A stretch of 35,869 nt of DNA from Verrucomicrobiota bacterium (GCA_023391285.1 JAEWBF010000019.1:1-35869); one strand, 5' to 3'. Shown: positions 1 through 8,648, counted from the first letter of the stretch. The notes: generated by a model from the letters alone, not told the origin. Program-made: numbers and translations.

Positions 1-22
1 GCGGCGAGACGCCTCGCCCTAC
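1..22. repeat. Palindromic repeat fragment (GTAGGGCG-type)
   Basis: The first bases form a small hairpin: GGCGAG (3-8), a four-base loop, CTCGCC (13-18). Read on the minus strand it starts GTAGGGCG and ends CGCCGC. The 34.4-kb element has the same general layout (GTAGGGCG, stem, CGCCG). It lies just before the ATG of the first gene and is cut by the window edge. Confidence 0.4.
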
Positions 23-27
23 CCATC

Positions 28-1968
28 ATGATCCGCTCCTTCCAATGGGACCTCGCCCGTCAAGTCGAACGCCTCGACTGGCTCCTCGCTCAACTTCCGC
101 GCTACGCCGATTGGGGCTATCAGGAACTGCACCTGCACCTCGAGGACGCGATCGAATACCCGACCCTTCCCGCCGTCGCGCGCCGCGACGCGTATTCATA
201 TCGTGAATTCGCCCGGCTCGTCGACGCCGCCACGCGCGCCGGGATCCGCGTTGTGCCGATCGTCAACCTCCTCGGTCACACGCAATACCTGATTAAAGTC
301 CCCGAACTCCGCGATCTCAACGAACTCCGCGCCCCCGACGGCTCTCCGCTCGAACGCGGCCAAATCTGCCCGCTCCATCCGCGCACGCTCGAAATCGCGG
401 AAAAACTCCTGCGCGACGTCGCGCCGTTCTGCACCACCGGAAAAGTGCACGTCGGTCTCGATGAATCCTTCCACCTCGGCCAACACCCGCTGAGCCGCCG
501 CGAAATCGCGCGCATCGGACTCGCGTCACATTTTTCCCGATACGTCCGCCGCCTCCACGCGCTCACCCGCTCGCTGGGCCTCGAAATGGGCCTGTGGGCC
601 GACATGCTGTATTTTCTCCCCGACGCGATTCCCGAGCTCCCCCGCCACCTCATCGCATACGAATGGTATTACCACGCGTTCCGCCGAAATCCGCGCGTCG
701 AACTCTTTAACTTCGCCGCATTCGATCTCGCGACTCCGCTGAAAGCCCGCGGCATCGATCTCTACGGCTGCCCGATGAACGGCGCGTTCCGCTACGAACC
801 GCTGCCGCATTTTACCGACCGGATGAACAACATCGTCGCGTGGTGGCAACACGCGCAGCGGCTCGGCGCGAAAGGCTTCCTCGTCAGCTCCTGGGAGCCC
901 TATCGCCTGGCGATCGAACTCACCACCGCGGTCGACGCCGCCGCCGCGACGCTCTGGCTCGAACCGCACATCGACGACCCGCGCGAGATGCTCGCCCGCG
1001 GCTTCGAGCGCGTCTTCGGAAAATCCCAGGGCCGCTCCGCCGCCCGCATCGCCCTCGCCTGCGACGCGTATCCATTTTCCGGCTATCCGCGCTGGGAGAT
1101 CAACGACCGCTGGGACACCGTTTCCCGCCGCGAACCGCTCGCTTCCTATCGCGCCGAAGAACGCCACTTCGCTCGGCTCGCCCGCCGCGCTCAGCGCGAA
1201 AAACTCCCCCTCCCGGTCCGCGCTAGTGTAACCTTCCGCCACTATCTCGCCGCGCGCGACGTGCTGGTCCGACAAGCCGCCCAGTCCGGTCGCGCCGATC
1301 GGCCGCCCTTCCAAACCGCATCAAAACAAGGCGCTCACGCCGCCCGCATCATGTGGAAGCGCACCCGCGATCCGCGCGTCGTCGGCCCCAACGAACGAAT
1401 CGTCCGCGCCGACGCCGCCCGCCTCCGACGCTTCCTCAGCGGCGAGCCGGTCTTCGGCGGCGCCTGGCAGCTCTGCTACAAAGTCTGGAATTTCGCGCCT
1501 GCCACGCAGCTGGTCGGCGTCGAACAACAGCAAGTCGACGGCTGGTGGAAAACGCTTCAATCCTGCCACACGATCGAATTCCAAACATCCGCCGCCCGGC
1601 CGCGCGGCGATTTCATCCGCGAGCACGCCGCTCCCGTTTCATGGGATGGCGACCACGCCAACCCGCCTCGGCTCCGCATATTCGTCCGCGGCATCGGCGA
1701 GGTGAAAATCGGCGACATCGCCCTGCTCGGTGGAGCCCGGCGTCCCCGTCGGGCTGATACGCAAACGCCAACCTCCACCCCCGACGAGGACGCCGGGCTC
1801 CACCTCGCATCGGCCCGCAAGTGGCTCCGCCTCGGCCGCCGCGCCCCAAAATCCGGCTGGCCCGAATTCGCCGACGCCCTCACGCAATCCACCCTCGAGC
1901 TCACCTTCGTTTCCGCCATTTCCCCCGCGAAAAAAAACTCCCGGCGGAAATCCGCCGGGAGTCGTTGA
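28..1968 (+). CDS. GH20-type glycoside hydrolase (beta-N-acetylhexosaminidase-like)
   Basis: A 646-residue protein resembling the catalytic TIM barrel of family 20 hexosaminidases. The clearest mark is HVGLDES at residues 141-147, which matches the H-x-G-x-D-E signature. D145 and E146 are the expected pair that positions the substrate acetamido group and acts as acid/base. The barrel begins almost at residue 1, with no GH20b domain or signal peptide visible, so a cytoplasmic location or a missed upstream start is possible; the frame is open to the window edge. The ATG at 28 is preferred because a palindromic repeat precedes it. Residues about 568-593 are encoded by an inverted-repeat element (1729-1804). 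The last dozen residues (rich in K, S and R) are encoded by the terminator of the convergent TonB receptor gene. Substrate is unknown; an exo-acting N-acetylhexosaminidase is the best guess. Confidence 0.75.
   Translation: MIRSFQWDLARQVERLDWLLAQLPRYADWGYQELHLHLEDAIEYPTLPAVARRDAYSYREFARLVDAATRAGIRVVPIVNLLGHTQYLIKVPELRDLNELRAPDGSPLERGQICPLHPRTLEIAEKLLRDVAPFCTTGKVHVGLDESFHLGQHPLSRREIARIGLASHFSRYVRRLHALTRSLGLEMGLWADMLYFLPDAIPELPRHLIAYEWYYHAFRRNPRVELFNFAAFDLATPLKARGIDLYGCPMNGAFRYEPLPHFTDRMNNIVAWWQHAQRLGAKGFLVSSWEPYRLAIELTTAVDAAAATLWLEPHIDDPREMLARGFERVFGKSQGRSAARIALACDAYPFSGYPRWEINDRWDTVSRREPLASYRAEERHFARLARRAQREKLPLPVRASVTFRHYLAARDVLVRQAAQSGRADRPPFQTASKQGAHAARIMWKRTRDPRVVGPNERIVRADAARLRRFLSGEPVFGGAWQLCYKVWNFAPATQLVGVEQQQVDGWWKTLQSCHTIEFQTSAARPRGDFIREHAAPVSWDGDHANPPRLRIFVRGIGEVKIGDIALLGGARRPRRADTQTPTSTPDEDAGLHLASARKWLRLGRRAPKSGWPEFADALTQSTLELTFVSAISPAKKNSRRKSAGSR
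1729..1804. repeat. 76-bp element with long terminal inverted repeats, inside the GH20 gene
   Basis: Positions 1729-1745 (starting GGTGGAGCCC) and 1788-1804 (ending GGGCTCCACC) are perfect 17-base inverted repeats. After one mismatch (1746/1787) pairing continues for seven bases (1747-1753 with 1780-1786). The stem is therefore 24 of 25 pairs around a 26-base loop. The element reads through in frame as an R/P/T/D-rich segment of the GH20 protein. It looks like a MITE or REP-type insertion; no clear target duplication is visible. Confidence 0.7.
1930..1962 (-). terminator. Rho-independent terminator of the TonB receptor gene
   Basis: Perfect 12-bp stem, ACTCCCGGCGGA (1937-1948) and its complement (1951-1962), with a two-base loop. 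On the minus strand it is followed by a run of eight T (complement of A at 1930-1937). It lies about 40 bases past the receptor stop codon and overlaps the 3' end of the convergent GH20 reading frame. Confidence 0.85.
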
Positions 1969-1999
1969 ATCGATCGCTTCGTTTCGTTCTCGCTTGGGA

Positions 2000-4987
2000 T
2001 CAGAAGTCGAGACTCGCCGAAAGGCGGATGTAGCGCGGCGTCTGCCAGGAGGTCGGCAGCATGAAGCGCGGGTTCACCTCGCCGGTTTCGTAAGTCGCCA
2101 GCTCATACACCTCGGTCGTCGAGCGACGATTGAGGATGTTGAAAATGTCGAGCCCGAGCGTCAGACGATCGCCCGCCCACTTCGGACGGTAAGCAACGCT
2201 GAAATCGACGTTGAACACCCACGGCGTCGTGCCGAGTGAGCCGCGCGGAACCAGGTTGCCGTTGGCGTCGTAGAACGATTCCGCGCCGTAGCCTTGCGCC
2301 ACTTCTTCCGACGGGTGCAACGCAAAGGAATTCATCGGACGACCCGACTGCAGCAGCACGTTCGCGCCAACTTGAATCTCGTCGGTGATCGAATACGCGC
2401 CGAACACCTTGAACTGATGGCGGCGATCGTTCGGCAGATTTCCGTAGGCGCCTTCCATCAACCCGAGCGAGTCGAAGGCCGACGTGATACCCGCGTCATC
2501 CTGCCCGTTGTCCGAGCGGACATAGCCTTCGGTGTTACCGAAGTTGTGCGACCAGGTGTAGGACGCCTGCAGGCTCCACTTGCCGTCGAACACTTTCTCC
2601 ACGAACAGCTCCGCCGCGTAGTATTTGCGGCTGGCTTCGGGGAACTGAAGATCTTCGGCCGTGAGCGTAATCGGATCGAGGGTGCCGTCGCCATCCATGT
2701 CCCAGAACATCGAAATGTCGGAGCCAGGATTCGTCAGCACGTAAGCGTGCGCGCTCGGCGCCTCGAAATCGGCGATGTTGTTCCGTTCCGCGTAGGCCAC
2801 GAGCGCGTGGTCGATGATCACGTCGTCGATGGCCGACTTTAGCTCGCGGAAGATACCGCGCACGCCAACCGTCCAGTTCTTCGTCAACTCATGCTGCGCG
2901 CCGACGACGATCTCGTCCTGGAACATCGGCTTGATCTCCCGATCGACGATCGTCCTCGGATCGGGAATTTCGCCATTCGCGTAAACCGTCTGATTGCCAA
3001 TTTGAGGGCCTAGCACCGGCGTCGAGTCGTCGTTGATCGCTTCGAGCACATAGTAGTCCTGCGTGAAGTATTCGTTGCCCGCCATGCGGATGTTGGTGTT
3101 GGCGGCGATGGGCAGATGATAGCGTCCCCAATTCGCGAATACCTTCGTCTTCTGATCGCCACGGACATCGAACGAAACACCGAGGCGGGGCGCCCATTGA
3201 TCCTTCACTTCGATGAAGGTCTCGCCGTTCGAATTCAGGTTCTCGAATGCCTCGTTGCGGAGGCCGAGGCGGAAGTTGAGCCGGTTGCTCATCAGGCTCC
3301 AGTTATCTTCGACGTAGTAGGCGTTGCTCTTCGTCGCGAAATGGCCGCTCTGCTCGTAAACGCGGAGGCGCGCCACTTCGGTCACGCCATCCGGAATGAC
3401 GCCGCCGCTGAGCGAATCGCCCGGGGTCACCGTGTAATAACGATAGTAGGCGTTGCCTGAATACGCGGTGAAGTTCGCGCTCGAGTTGTCCTCCCGGTCC
3501 AAACCCGCGCGGAGACGGTGCGAACCGGCAAAGTCGAACGCGTATTCGACGTCGAAACGGAACGCCTCGCGCACGTCCTCGTTGTTCGCACCCGGCTTCG
3601 AGACGAGCAGGTCCGGGTTGCCCAGGAGCCAGTCGTCGTGACCGGTGCGCGTATCGTAAACCGCCGGCTGGCTGTCCACGGTGCCGCCGGTGGTGCGGTT
3701 GGCGGTGCCTTTGCCGTAGAGAACCGAAACCGTCAGATCTTCGAAGAACGTGCCCGTGTAGCGGCCGATTTGAGTGAGGCCGCCGAGTTTCTCGAAGGTC
3801 TGCGAAGAATAGGCAATCGGCCGGCGGGTCGCCAGATCGTAGTCGTAGTGATCCGTGACCACGTCGGTCTTGTCGCGAAAGGCCGTGTATTCGAGCCGGT
3901 GATTCGGCAGCGGAATCGCATCGATCTTCACACCCCAGAACGGATCGTCCGAGCGGGCCTCCTCCCAGCGGGACCCGCCGGTCGTGACGTCAAAATCCTT
4001 CACTTTGCGCACATTGTAGAGGACGTGGTAGAACAGCTTGTCCTCGATGATCGGACCACTGAACGAGACGTTCGTGTTGAGCACTTCCGTGTAGTCCGCG
4101 CCGTTATACACCAGCGGCGTGCGCTTGCCGTCCTCGGTGTAATAGGAGCTCGGAGCCAGCCAGCGGCCGCCGTTCGGCTCGTAGTAGGTGTTGATCGAAG
4201 CCCGACGCTCGTTCGTGCCGCTCTTTGTCACAGCATTCACGACGCCGCCGGTCGAGCGACCGAACTCAGCCGAATACGCTCCCGTCTTCACCTCGAACTG
4301 CGAATAGAACTCGAACGGCACAACATTCGGCGCCGTGCCGGTTCGGAAATCCGAGATGTTGAAGCCGTTCACGAAAAATGCGTTTTCTGCGACCGACGCA
4401 CCGCCAAACGAGATGAGCGGCCCAGTGACGAGGTTGCCGAACGCAGTATCGCCCAAGGTCGTGCCGGGAGCGAGGAGCGCGACGGAGTTCACGTTCCGCG
4501 CAATGGGCAACGCATCGAGCATGCGCTCGTTGAGCACCGTCACCGATTCGGTCTTCTGAAAATCGATCGGGTTGATCGAAGATCCGCTGACCCGGAAAAC
4601 TTCGAGCCGCACGAGATCGTCGAATTCGACGGTCGTCGTCGTGTTGATGTTCACGACCGCGTCTTGGGTCTCAGGCGCCGCGCCATCGGTCGCCGTGTAG
4701 GTCACGGTGTAATTCCCCGGCGGAAGCGTGCCGATGCGATACGCGCCGTCGCTGCCTACGGTCGCGGTCTTGCGGACGCCGGTGGCGGGATTTTCCACCA
4801 CGACCGTGCCCGCGCCTCCCGTGCGACCTGAGATCGCGCCATCGACATTGCTTTGCGCGAACGCCGTCCCGGCGCTCAACAGCCCTGCTGAAATAAGGAG
4901 CGCTTTCACCGACACCAGTCGGCTGCGCCACCTTGGTTCTTTCGCGAACGCGCACGCGCGTTCGCCGTTACCCTCGGGTTTGTTCAT
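2000..4987 (-). CDS. TonB-dependent receptor with carboxypeptidase-regulatory-like N-terminal domain
   Basis: Outer-membrane receptor, 995 residues from the chosen ATG (MNKPEG). A signal peptide with basic n-region and hydrophobic core ends AFA-QS at about 44/45. A carboxypeptidase-like beta-sandwich (about 48-125, with DGAYRIGTLPPGNYTVTY) follows. The plug domain (about 150-275) contains NGFNISDF and AEFGRSTGGVVNAVTKSGTN. The remainder is the beta-barrel, ending in a C-terminal phenylalanine. This is the Oar-like class that imports oligosaccharides, peptides or other large ligands with TonB energy; the ligand cannot be told from sequence. The frame is open to another ATG at 5179, but that 64-residue extension would bury the signal peptide. 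No strong Shine-Dalgarno sequence is seen at either start. It is divergent from a LytTR two-component pair whose putative operator lies upstream of both, so co-regulation is plausible. Confidence 0.85.
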   Translation of the reverse strand: MNKPEGNGERACAFAKEPRWRSRLVSVKALLISAGLLSAGTAFAQSNVDGAISGRTGGAGTVVVENPATGVRKTATVGSDGAYRIGTLPPGNYTVTYTATDGAAPETQDAVVNINTTTTVEFDDLVRLEVFRVSGSSINPIDFQKTESVTVLNERMLDALPIARNVNSVALLAPGTTLGDTAFGNLVTGPLISFGGASVAENAFFVNGFNISDFRTGTAPNVVPFEFYSQFEVKTGAYSAEFGRSTGGVVNAVTKSGTNERRASINTYYEPNGGRWLAPSSYYTEDGKRTPLVYNGADYTEVLNTNVSFSGPIIEDKLFYHVLYNVRKVKDFDVTTGGSRWEEARSDDPFWGVKIDAIPLPNHRLEYTAFRDKTDVVTDHYDYDLATRRPIAYSSQTFEKLGGLTQIGRYTGTFFEDLTVSVLYGKGTANRTTGGTVDSQPAVYDTRTGHDDWLLGNPDLLVSKPGANNEDVREAFRFDVEYAFDFAGSHRLRAGLDREDNSSANFTAYSGNAYYRYYTVTPGDSLSGGVIPDGVTEVARLRVYEQSGHFATKSNAYYVEDNWSLMSNRLNFRLGLRNEAFENLNSNGETFIEVKDQWAPRLGVSFDVRGDQKTKVFANWGRYHLPIAANTNIRMAGNEYFTQDYYVLEAINDDSTPVLGPQIGNQTVYANGEIPDPRTIVDREIKPMFQDEIVVGAQHELTKNWTVGVRGIFRELKSAIDDVIIDHALVAYAERNNIADFEAPSAHAYVLTNPGSDISMFWDMDGDGTLDPITLTAEDLQFPEASRKYYAAELFVEKVFDGKWSLQASYTWSHNFGNTEGYVRSDNGQDDAGITSAFDSLGLMEGAYGNLPNDRRHQFKVFGAYSITDEIQVGANVLLQSGRPMNSFALHPSEEVAQGYGAESFYDANGNLVPRGSLGTTPWVFNVDFSVAYRPKWAGDRLTLGLDIFNILNRRSTTEVYELATYETGEVNPRFMLPTSWQTPRYIRLSASLDF

Positions 4988-5295
4988 GAGTTTGCGAGTT
5001 ATGCTACGCGAAGAGCAGTCGGCTTCGCTCGATTTTGCCCCGACGGCGTGCCGCATACCCTGTGGCACGCCTGCAGAGCTCTGAACCGTCATCGTTTTAC
5101 CCAACAAAGCGCCCACTGAAGGACGGCTGTATTTTGCAAGTGCACTTGGCACCCCGCTCCAAACAGGCCAAACGTTCATAGCTTCGTTGTTGTGTGTTGT
5201 GTTGTAGGAGTGGGATTTCCGCCAAGTTGGCCGGCCATCCTCACTGTGTTCGGAGCGAAACGAAGTGACTGTGTGTCATAATCTCAACTCCGATT

Positions 5296-5348
5296 TGCGA
5301 CGAACGGCCCCCAGACTGCGACAGACGGCCGACTTCTCGCGACGAACG
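5296..5348. promoter_or_regulatory. Putative LytTR operator: three direct repeats at 21-bp spacing
   Basis: TGCGACGAACG (5296-5306), TGCGACAGACG (5317-5327) and CGCGACGAACG (5338-5348) recur at exactly 21 bases, two helical turns. On the minus strand the copies read AACGTTCGT, GCCGTTCGT and GCCGTCTGT. Against the published LytTR half-site consensus [TA][AC][CA]GTTN[AG][TG] they score 9/9, 8/9 and 7/9. Paired half-sites about 21 bp apart are the known binding mode of LytTR regulators, and a LytTR regulator is encoded immediately downstream. Confidence 0.75.
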
Positions 5349-5355
5349 TTGGACC

Positions 5356-5361
5356 TAATAC
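5356..5361 (+). promoter_or_regulatory. Candidate -10 box for the kinase-regulator operon
   Basis: TAATAC resembles the sigma-70 -10 hexamer. No TTGACA-like -35 lies 17 bases upstream (5333-5338 is CTTCTC); instead the last LytTR half-site overlaps that position. This is the arrangement expected of an activator-dependent promoter. Transcription would start near 5368, about 105 bases before the kinase ATG. Confidence 0.35.
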
Positions 5362-5473
5362 CGTAGCGGAAACCGCTCAACCCCCGCGATTTGGAACCCC
5401 CGACCCCGGCTCCACCTCATGCAAACGGCTTTTCGTTTGCGACCGACCGGAGCAGCCCCCTTCCTGCCGAGCC

Positions 5474-6670
5474 ATGCTGCCCGTCGTCGCTCGCCTTCGC
5501 GAGATCCTGCTATCCAGAGACGGGCAGGTTGTCTGGCGCGTGCAGCTGCCGCTCGCCGTCGCTATCGGGATCTTGCTGCACGTCGGGTTCACCGTTCAAC
5601 GGATGGCTTGGAACCGCATGCAAGCGCGCGGGCAGGAACTGTTCCTGACGGCCTGGGACGCGACGGCTTGGATCGTATGGCCCCTCGCCTTGCCGGTCAT
5701 GTGGGTCATGATTCAGCGCTTCCCGCTGTCCAAAGGAACGCTTCGCCGGAACGGCCTGCGGCTGGCGCTCGGCAGCGTGGCCCTGCTGCTCGTGGTGGGA
5801 AATCTTCGCTTCGGCGTGCGCATGCTGCAGGTTTGGGCGGACTCTCACGAGTCTTGGGAAACGATTGCATGGAGCGGCTATGTCACCACCGCCCTCGTGC
5901 TGCTGCCGTTCGATTTCCTCATCTACTGCGGCTTCTTCTCGGCCACGCTGGCGATCGACAAACATTTCCGCAATCGGCAGCACGTGGAGGAATCCATCCG
6001 GCTCGAACTGCGCGCCGCCCAACTCGAATCCAAACTCGCGCAAGCAGAACTGCAGACGCTGCGCGGACAGCTCCACCCCCACTTCCTTTTCAACAGCTTC
6101 AACGCCGTCGCCACCCTCGTGCGGCAGCAGCGCAACGACGCCGCGACCGATGTCATCGCCGAACTCAGCATGCTCCTGCGCCAAGCCATCGATCGCACCG
6201 GCCGGCACGAGGTGCCCTTCGCCGACGAGGTGGAATTCATCCGGCGATATCTTCACATCGAGCAAATCCGCTTCGGCGAAAAACTCCTGCTCGAATGCGC
6301 CATCGATCCCGCCACGCTGCAGGCCTGCGTCCCCAATCTGCTGCTCCAGCCACTGGTGGAAAACGCCATCAAACACGGCATCTCCAAGCGTCGCGCGCCG
6401 GGAACGGTCCGAATCGCCGCCCGACGCGAAGCCGACCGGCTCTGCATCGAAATCGAAAACGATGGCCCGGACCAACCCGACCACGACACCGCGCTCGCCA
6501 CCTGCGGTTCTGACCGCCGCCAAGGGATCGGTCTGGCCAACACTCGCGCAAGACTTGCCCACATCTACGGCAGCAACCATCGCATCGAGCTGAAAGCCCG
6601 GCCCGAGGGCGGCATGCTCGCTTGCCTAAGCTTGCCATGGCGTGAGATCGAACGACCTGTTCAGGCATGA
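5474..6670 (+). CDS. LytS/YehU-type sensor histidine kinase
   Basis: A 398-residue membrane kinase of the LytS-like (His_kinase plus HATPase_c) class that pairs with LytTR regulators. Hydrophobic segments at about 24-42, 60-82, 97-112 and 136-162 form the membrane part, with no separate periplasmic sensor domain. A short coiled-coil-like stretch (about 170-198) leads to HPHFLFNSFN (201-210), which contains the phospho-accepting histidine (probably H203). LLLQPLVENAIKHG is the N box of the ATPase domain, and GIGLANTRARL is the G2 region. The stop overlaps the start of the response regulator by four bases (ATGA), so the two are translationally coupled. A longer ATG at 5419 is in another frame and is a shadow. 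The stimulus is unknown; the neighbouring TonB receptor suggests a nutrient or envelope signal. Confidence 0.9.
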   Translation: MLPVVARLREILLSRDGQVVWRVQLPLAVAIGILLHVGFTVQRMAWNRMQARGQELFLTAWDATAWIVWPLALPVMWVMIQRFPLSKGTLRRNGLRLALGSVALLLVVGNLRFGVRMLQVWADSHESWETIAWSGYVTTALVLLPFDFLIYCGFFSATLAIDKHFRNRQHVEESIRLELRAAQLESKLAQAELQTLRGQLHPHFLFNSFNAVATLVRQQRNDAATDVIAELSMLLRQAIDRTGRHEVPFADEVEFIRRYLHIEQIRFGEKLLLECAIDPATLQACVPNLLLQPLVENAIKHGISKRRAPGTVRIAARREADRLCIEIENDGPDQPDHDTALATCGSDRRQGIGLANTRARLAHIYGSNHRIELKARPEGGMLACLSLPWREIERPVQA

Positions 6671-7485
6671 AACGCATCCGGGTATTGGTCGTGGACGATG
6701 AGCCCCTCGCTCGCGAGGGACTGCAGTTCCTGCTGAACACCGATCCCGAGGTTGAAACGGTCGGCTTTTGCTCCGACGGCCAGATGGCGATCGAGGCGAT
6801 CCGCGCGCAACGACCCGATGTCGTGTTTCTCGATATTCAAATGCCGCGGCTCGACGGATTTGAAACGATCGCGGCCATCCCTCCCGCGGAGCGACCCGTG
6901 GTCGTTTTCGTCACCGCCTACCAGCAGCACGCCGTGCGGGCCTTCGAAGTCTCCGCACTCGACTATCTGCTGAAGCCATTCAGCAACGCCCGCTTCTCCG
7001 CCGCTCTCCAACGCGCCAAGGAAACCGTCCGCCGCGGCGATCAGGCCTATCTCGCCAAACAGGTCGAAACGCTGCTCGAGCACGTGAAACAGTTGCACCC
7101 GCCACCCGCCGCAGCCCCCGCCGCCCCGCCCGTCGAGACGGATCTGGCCGACCGCGTCGTCATCAAGGTTGACGGAGCGATGCACTTCATCAACCGCCGC
7201 GATATCCTCTGGGTGGAAGCGGAGGGCGACTTCATCAAAGTGCGCACGCCGGATAAGACGCAGCTCGTGCGCGAGACGCTCCAGAGTTTCAAAGCCCGCC
7301 TCGATCCCGACCGATTTCTCCGCATTCATCGTTCGTTTGTCGTCAACGTCGCGCATGTCCGCCGGGTCGAGTCGGCACAGTATGGCGACTACGCGGTGTT
7401 CATGAGCGATGACACCAAGCTGCGCCTGAGCCGCAGCTACCGCGCGCAGTTGGATGCATTGCTCCAACGCACCCCTCGCTCGTAA
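6667..7485 (+). CDS. LytTR family response regulator
   Basis: A 272-residue response regulator. The receiver domain (1-about 120) has acidic residues D10/D11, phospho-acceptor D56 in VVFLDIQMP, T83 in FVTAY and K103 in YLLKPF. After a proline/alanine linker (about 143-158) comes a LytTR DNA-binding domain (about 163-268), recognisable by ILWVEAEGDFIKV and FLRIHRSFVVNV. LytTR domains bind direct repeats through a beta-rich fold. The three 21-bp-spaced half-sites at 5296-5348 upstream of its own operon fit that mode, so autoregulation and control of the divergent TonB receptor are likely. The ATG lies within the kinase stop (ATGA overlap). Confidence 0.93.
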   Translation: MKRIRVLVVDDEPLAREGLQFLLNTDPEVETVGFCSDGQMAIEAIRAQRPDVVFLDIQMPRLDGFETIAAIPPAERPVVVFVTAYQQHAVRAFEVSALDYLLKPFSNARFSAALQRAKETVRRGDQAYLAKQVETLLEHVKQLHPPPAAAPAAPPVETDLADRVVIKVDGAMHFINRRDILWVEAEGDFIKVRTPDKTQLVRETLQSFKARLDPDRFLRIHRSFVVNVAHVRRVESAQYGDYAVFMSDDTKLRLSRSYRAQLDALLQRTPRS

Positions 7486-7553
7486 CCCCCACCGTCCTCG
7501 CGGAGGCCCCCGCGACACCCATCCCGCCGACGCAGGGGATTCGTCTCCCCGTT

Positions 7554-7578
7554 CGCAACGCCCGCTCTCGCCGTTGCG
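7554..7578 (+). terminator. Possible hairpin after the response regulator gene
   Basis: CGCAACG (7554-7560) pairs with CGTTGCG (7572-7578) around an 11-base loop in the 128-base gap between the LytTR regulator and xdhC. There is no T-tract, so it may be a weak or Rho-assisted terminator, or chance in GC-rich DNA. Confidence 0.25.
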
Positions 7579-7613
7579 TCTCGCACACACCCGCCCATCC
7601 TCTGACCGCCTTC

Positions 7614-8618
7614 ATGAACGAGCTCGCCGCGATCGTCCGCCACCTCCACCACTCCGATCAACCCTCCGCGCTCGCGACGCTCGTCACCGTTTCCGGCTCT
7701 TCCTATCGTCGCCCGGGCGCGCGCCTCCTCGTCACCCACGATCGCCAGCGCATCGGATCCATCAGCGGCGGTTGCCTCGAAGAAGACGTCCTTCTCCGCG
7801 CCACCCGCGTGCTCGACACCGGCCTCCCCGACTTCGTGACCTACGACACCACGTCGGAAAACGATCTGGTCTGGGGCGTCGGCCTCGGCTGCCACGGCGT
7901 CGTTCAAGTCCTCATCGAAAAACTCCCGCCGCGCCCCTCCTGGGCCTCGACCGTCGCCGCCAATCTCGCTGCTCAGCGTCCGACGGAACTCGCCGTCGTT
8001 TACGCATCCGAAAACCCACTACATCGTCGCACCCATCTCGCCGACGAGGTCGCGGTCAATGCGATTGCTTCATCCACGAGCGCTTTCTTCAACACCATCC
8101 CCGCCCCCACCGCGCTGGTCGTCTTCGGGGCCGGCGACGACGCCCGCCCGCTCGTTCGCCTGGCCAAGGAACTCGGCTGGCATGTCACCGTCGGCGATCC
8201 GCGGCGCGATTTCGCCACACCCGAGCGCTTCCCTTCCGCCGACCGCATCGTTGTCGCCCCCGCCACCGAACTCGCCTCTCGGCTTCCTCCGGTTCCTCAG
8301 TCCGTCGCCGTTGTGATGACGCACCACTACGTCCACGACGTCCCCATTCTCCGCGACGTCCTCGCGTCTCCAAATTTCAGCTACATCGGACTGCTCGGCC
8401 CGCGCAAACGCGCCGAACGCATCCTCGCCGACCTCGATCAAAACAACCCATCGATCGCCCCCGACGCCCGCTCACACCTTCATGCTCCGGTCGGCTTGGA
8501 CCTCGGCGCGGAAACCCCCGAAGAGGTCGCCCTCAGCATTATCGCCGAAATCCAAGCCTCGCTCTCCGGCCGCGACGCCCGACCCCTTCGCCAAAGAAAG
8601 CAGCCGATTCACGGCTAA
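7614..8618 (+). CDS. xdhC: XdhC/CoxI family protein
   Basis: A 334-residue member of the XdhC/CoxI family. These proteins bind molybdenum cofactor, help add the terminal sulfido ligand and insert it into xanthine dehydrogenase or CO dehydrogenase-type enzymes. The N-terminal XdhC/CoxI domain shows VSGSSYRRPGARLLV and GSISGGCLEEDV. The C-terminal Rossmann-like domain (from about 160) shows LVVFGAGDDARPLVRLAKELGW and later YIGLLGPRKRAERIL. It starts at ATG 7614. A MocA-like nucleotidyltransferase follows 30 bases later and the two look like an operon. No molybdenum hydroxylase subunit is present in the window, so the client enzyme must be encoded elsewhere. Confidence 0.88.
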   Translation: MNELAAIVRHLHHSDQPSALATLVTVSGSSYRRPGARLLVTHDRQRIGSISGGCLEEDVLLRATRVLDTGLPDFVTYDTTSENDLVWGVGLGCHGVVQVLIEKLPPRPSWASTVAANLAAQRPTELAVVYASENPLHRRTHLADEVAVNAIASSTSAFFNTIPAPTALVVFGAGDDARPLVRLAKELGWHVTVGDPRRDFATPERFPSADRIVVAPATELASRLPPVPQSVAVVMTHHYVHDVPILRDVLASPNFSYIGLLGPRKRAERILADLDQNNPSIAPDARSHLHAPVGLDLGAETPEEVALSIIAEIQASLSGRDARPLRQRKQPIHG

Positions 8619-8648
8619 ATCCGCGCTTCATCCTCTCCGTTTCCTCCA

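Larger units (their letters stand above)
4988..5473. other. Divergent intergenic region between TonB receptor and LytS-like kinase
   Basis: Nearly 490 bases without a convincing gene. Positions 4988-5179 stay open in the receptor frame but read as an unlikely N-terminal extension. On the minus strand, 5180-5215 contains an ACAACACAACACACAAC tract. Positions 5296-5361 hold the LytTR-type repeats and a candidate -10 box. Positions 5362-5473 would be the leader of the kinase mRNA. Confidence 0.6.

Noticed and set aside
3518..4831. 437-codon open frame opposite the TonB receptor gene
   Set aside because: Antisense shadow with no domain; the receptor is certain.
4988..5179. 64-residue N-terminal extension of the TonB receptor
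   Set aside because: It would place the signal peptide internally; ATG 4987 starts a normal signal peptide.
5296..5348. Possible CRISPR or minisatellite from the three direct repeats
   Set aside because: Units are only 11 bases with 10-base gaps and match a LytTR operator; no cas genes.
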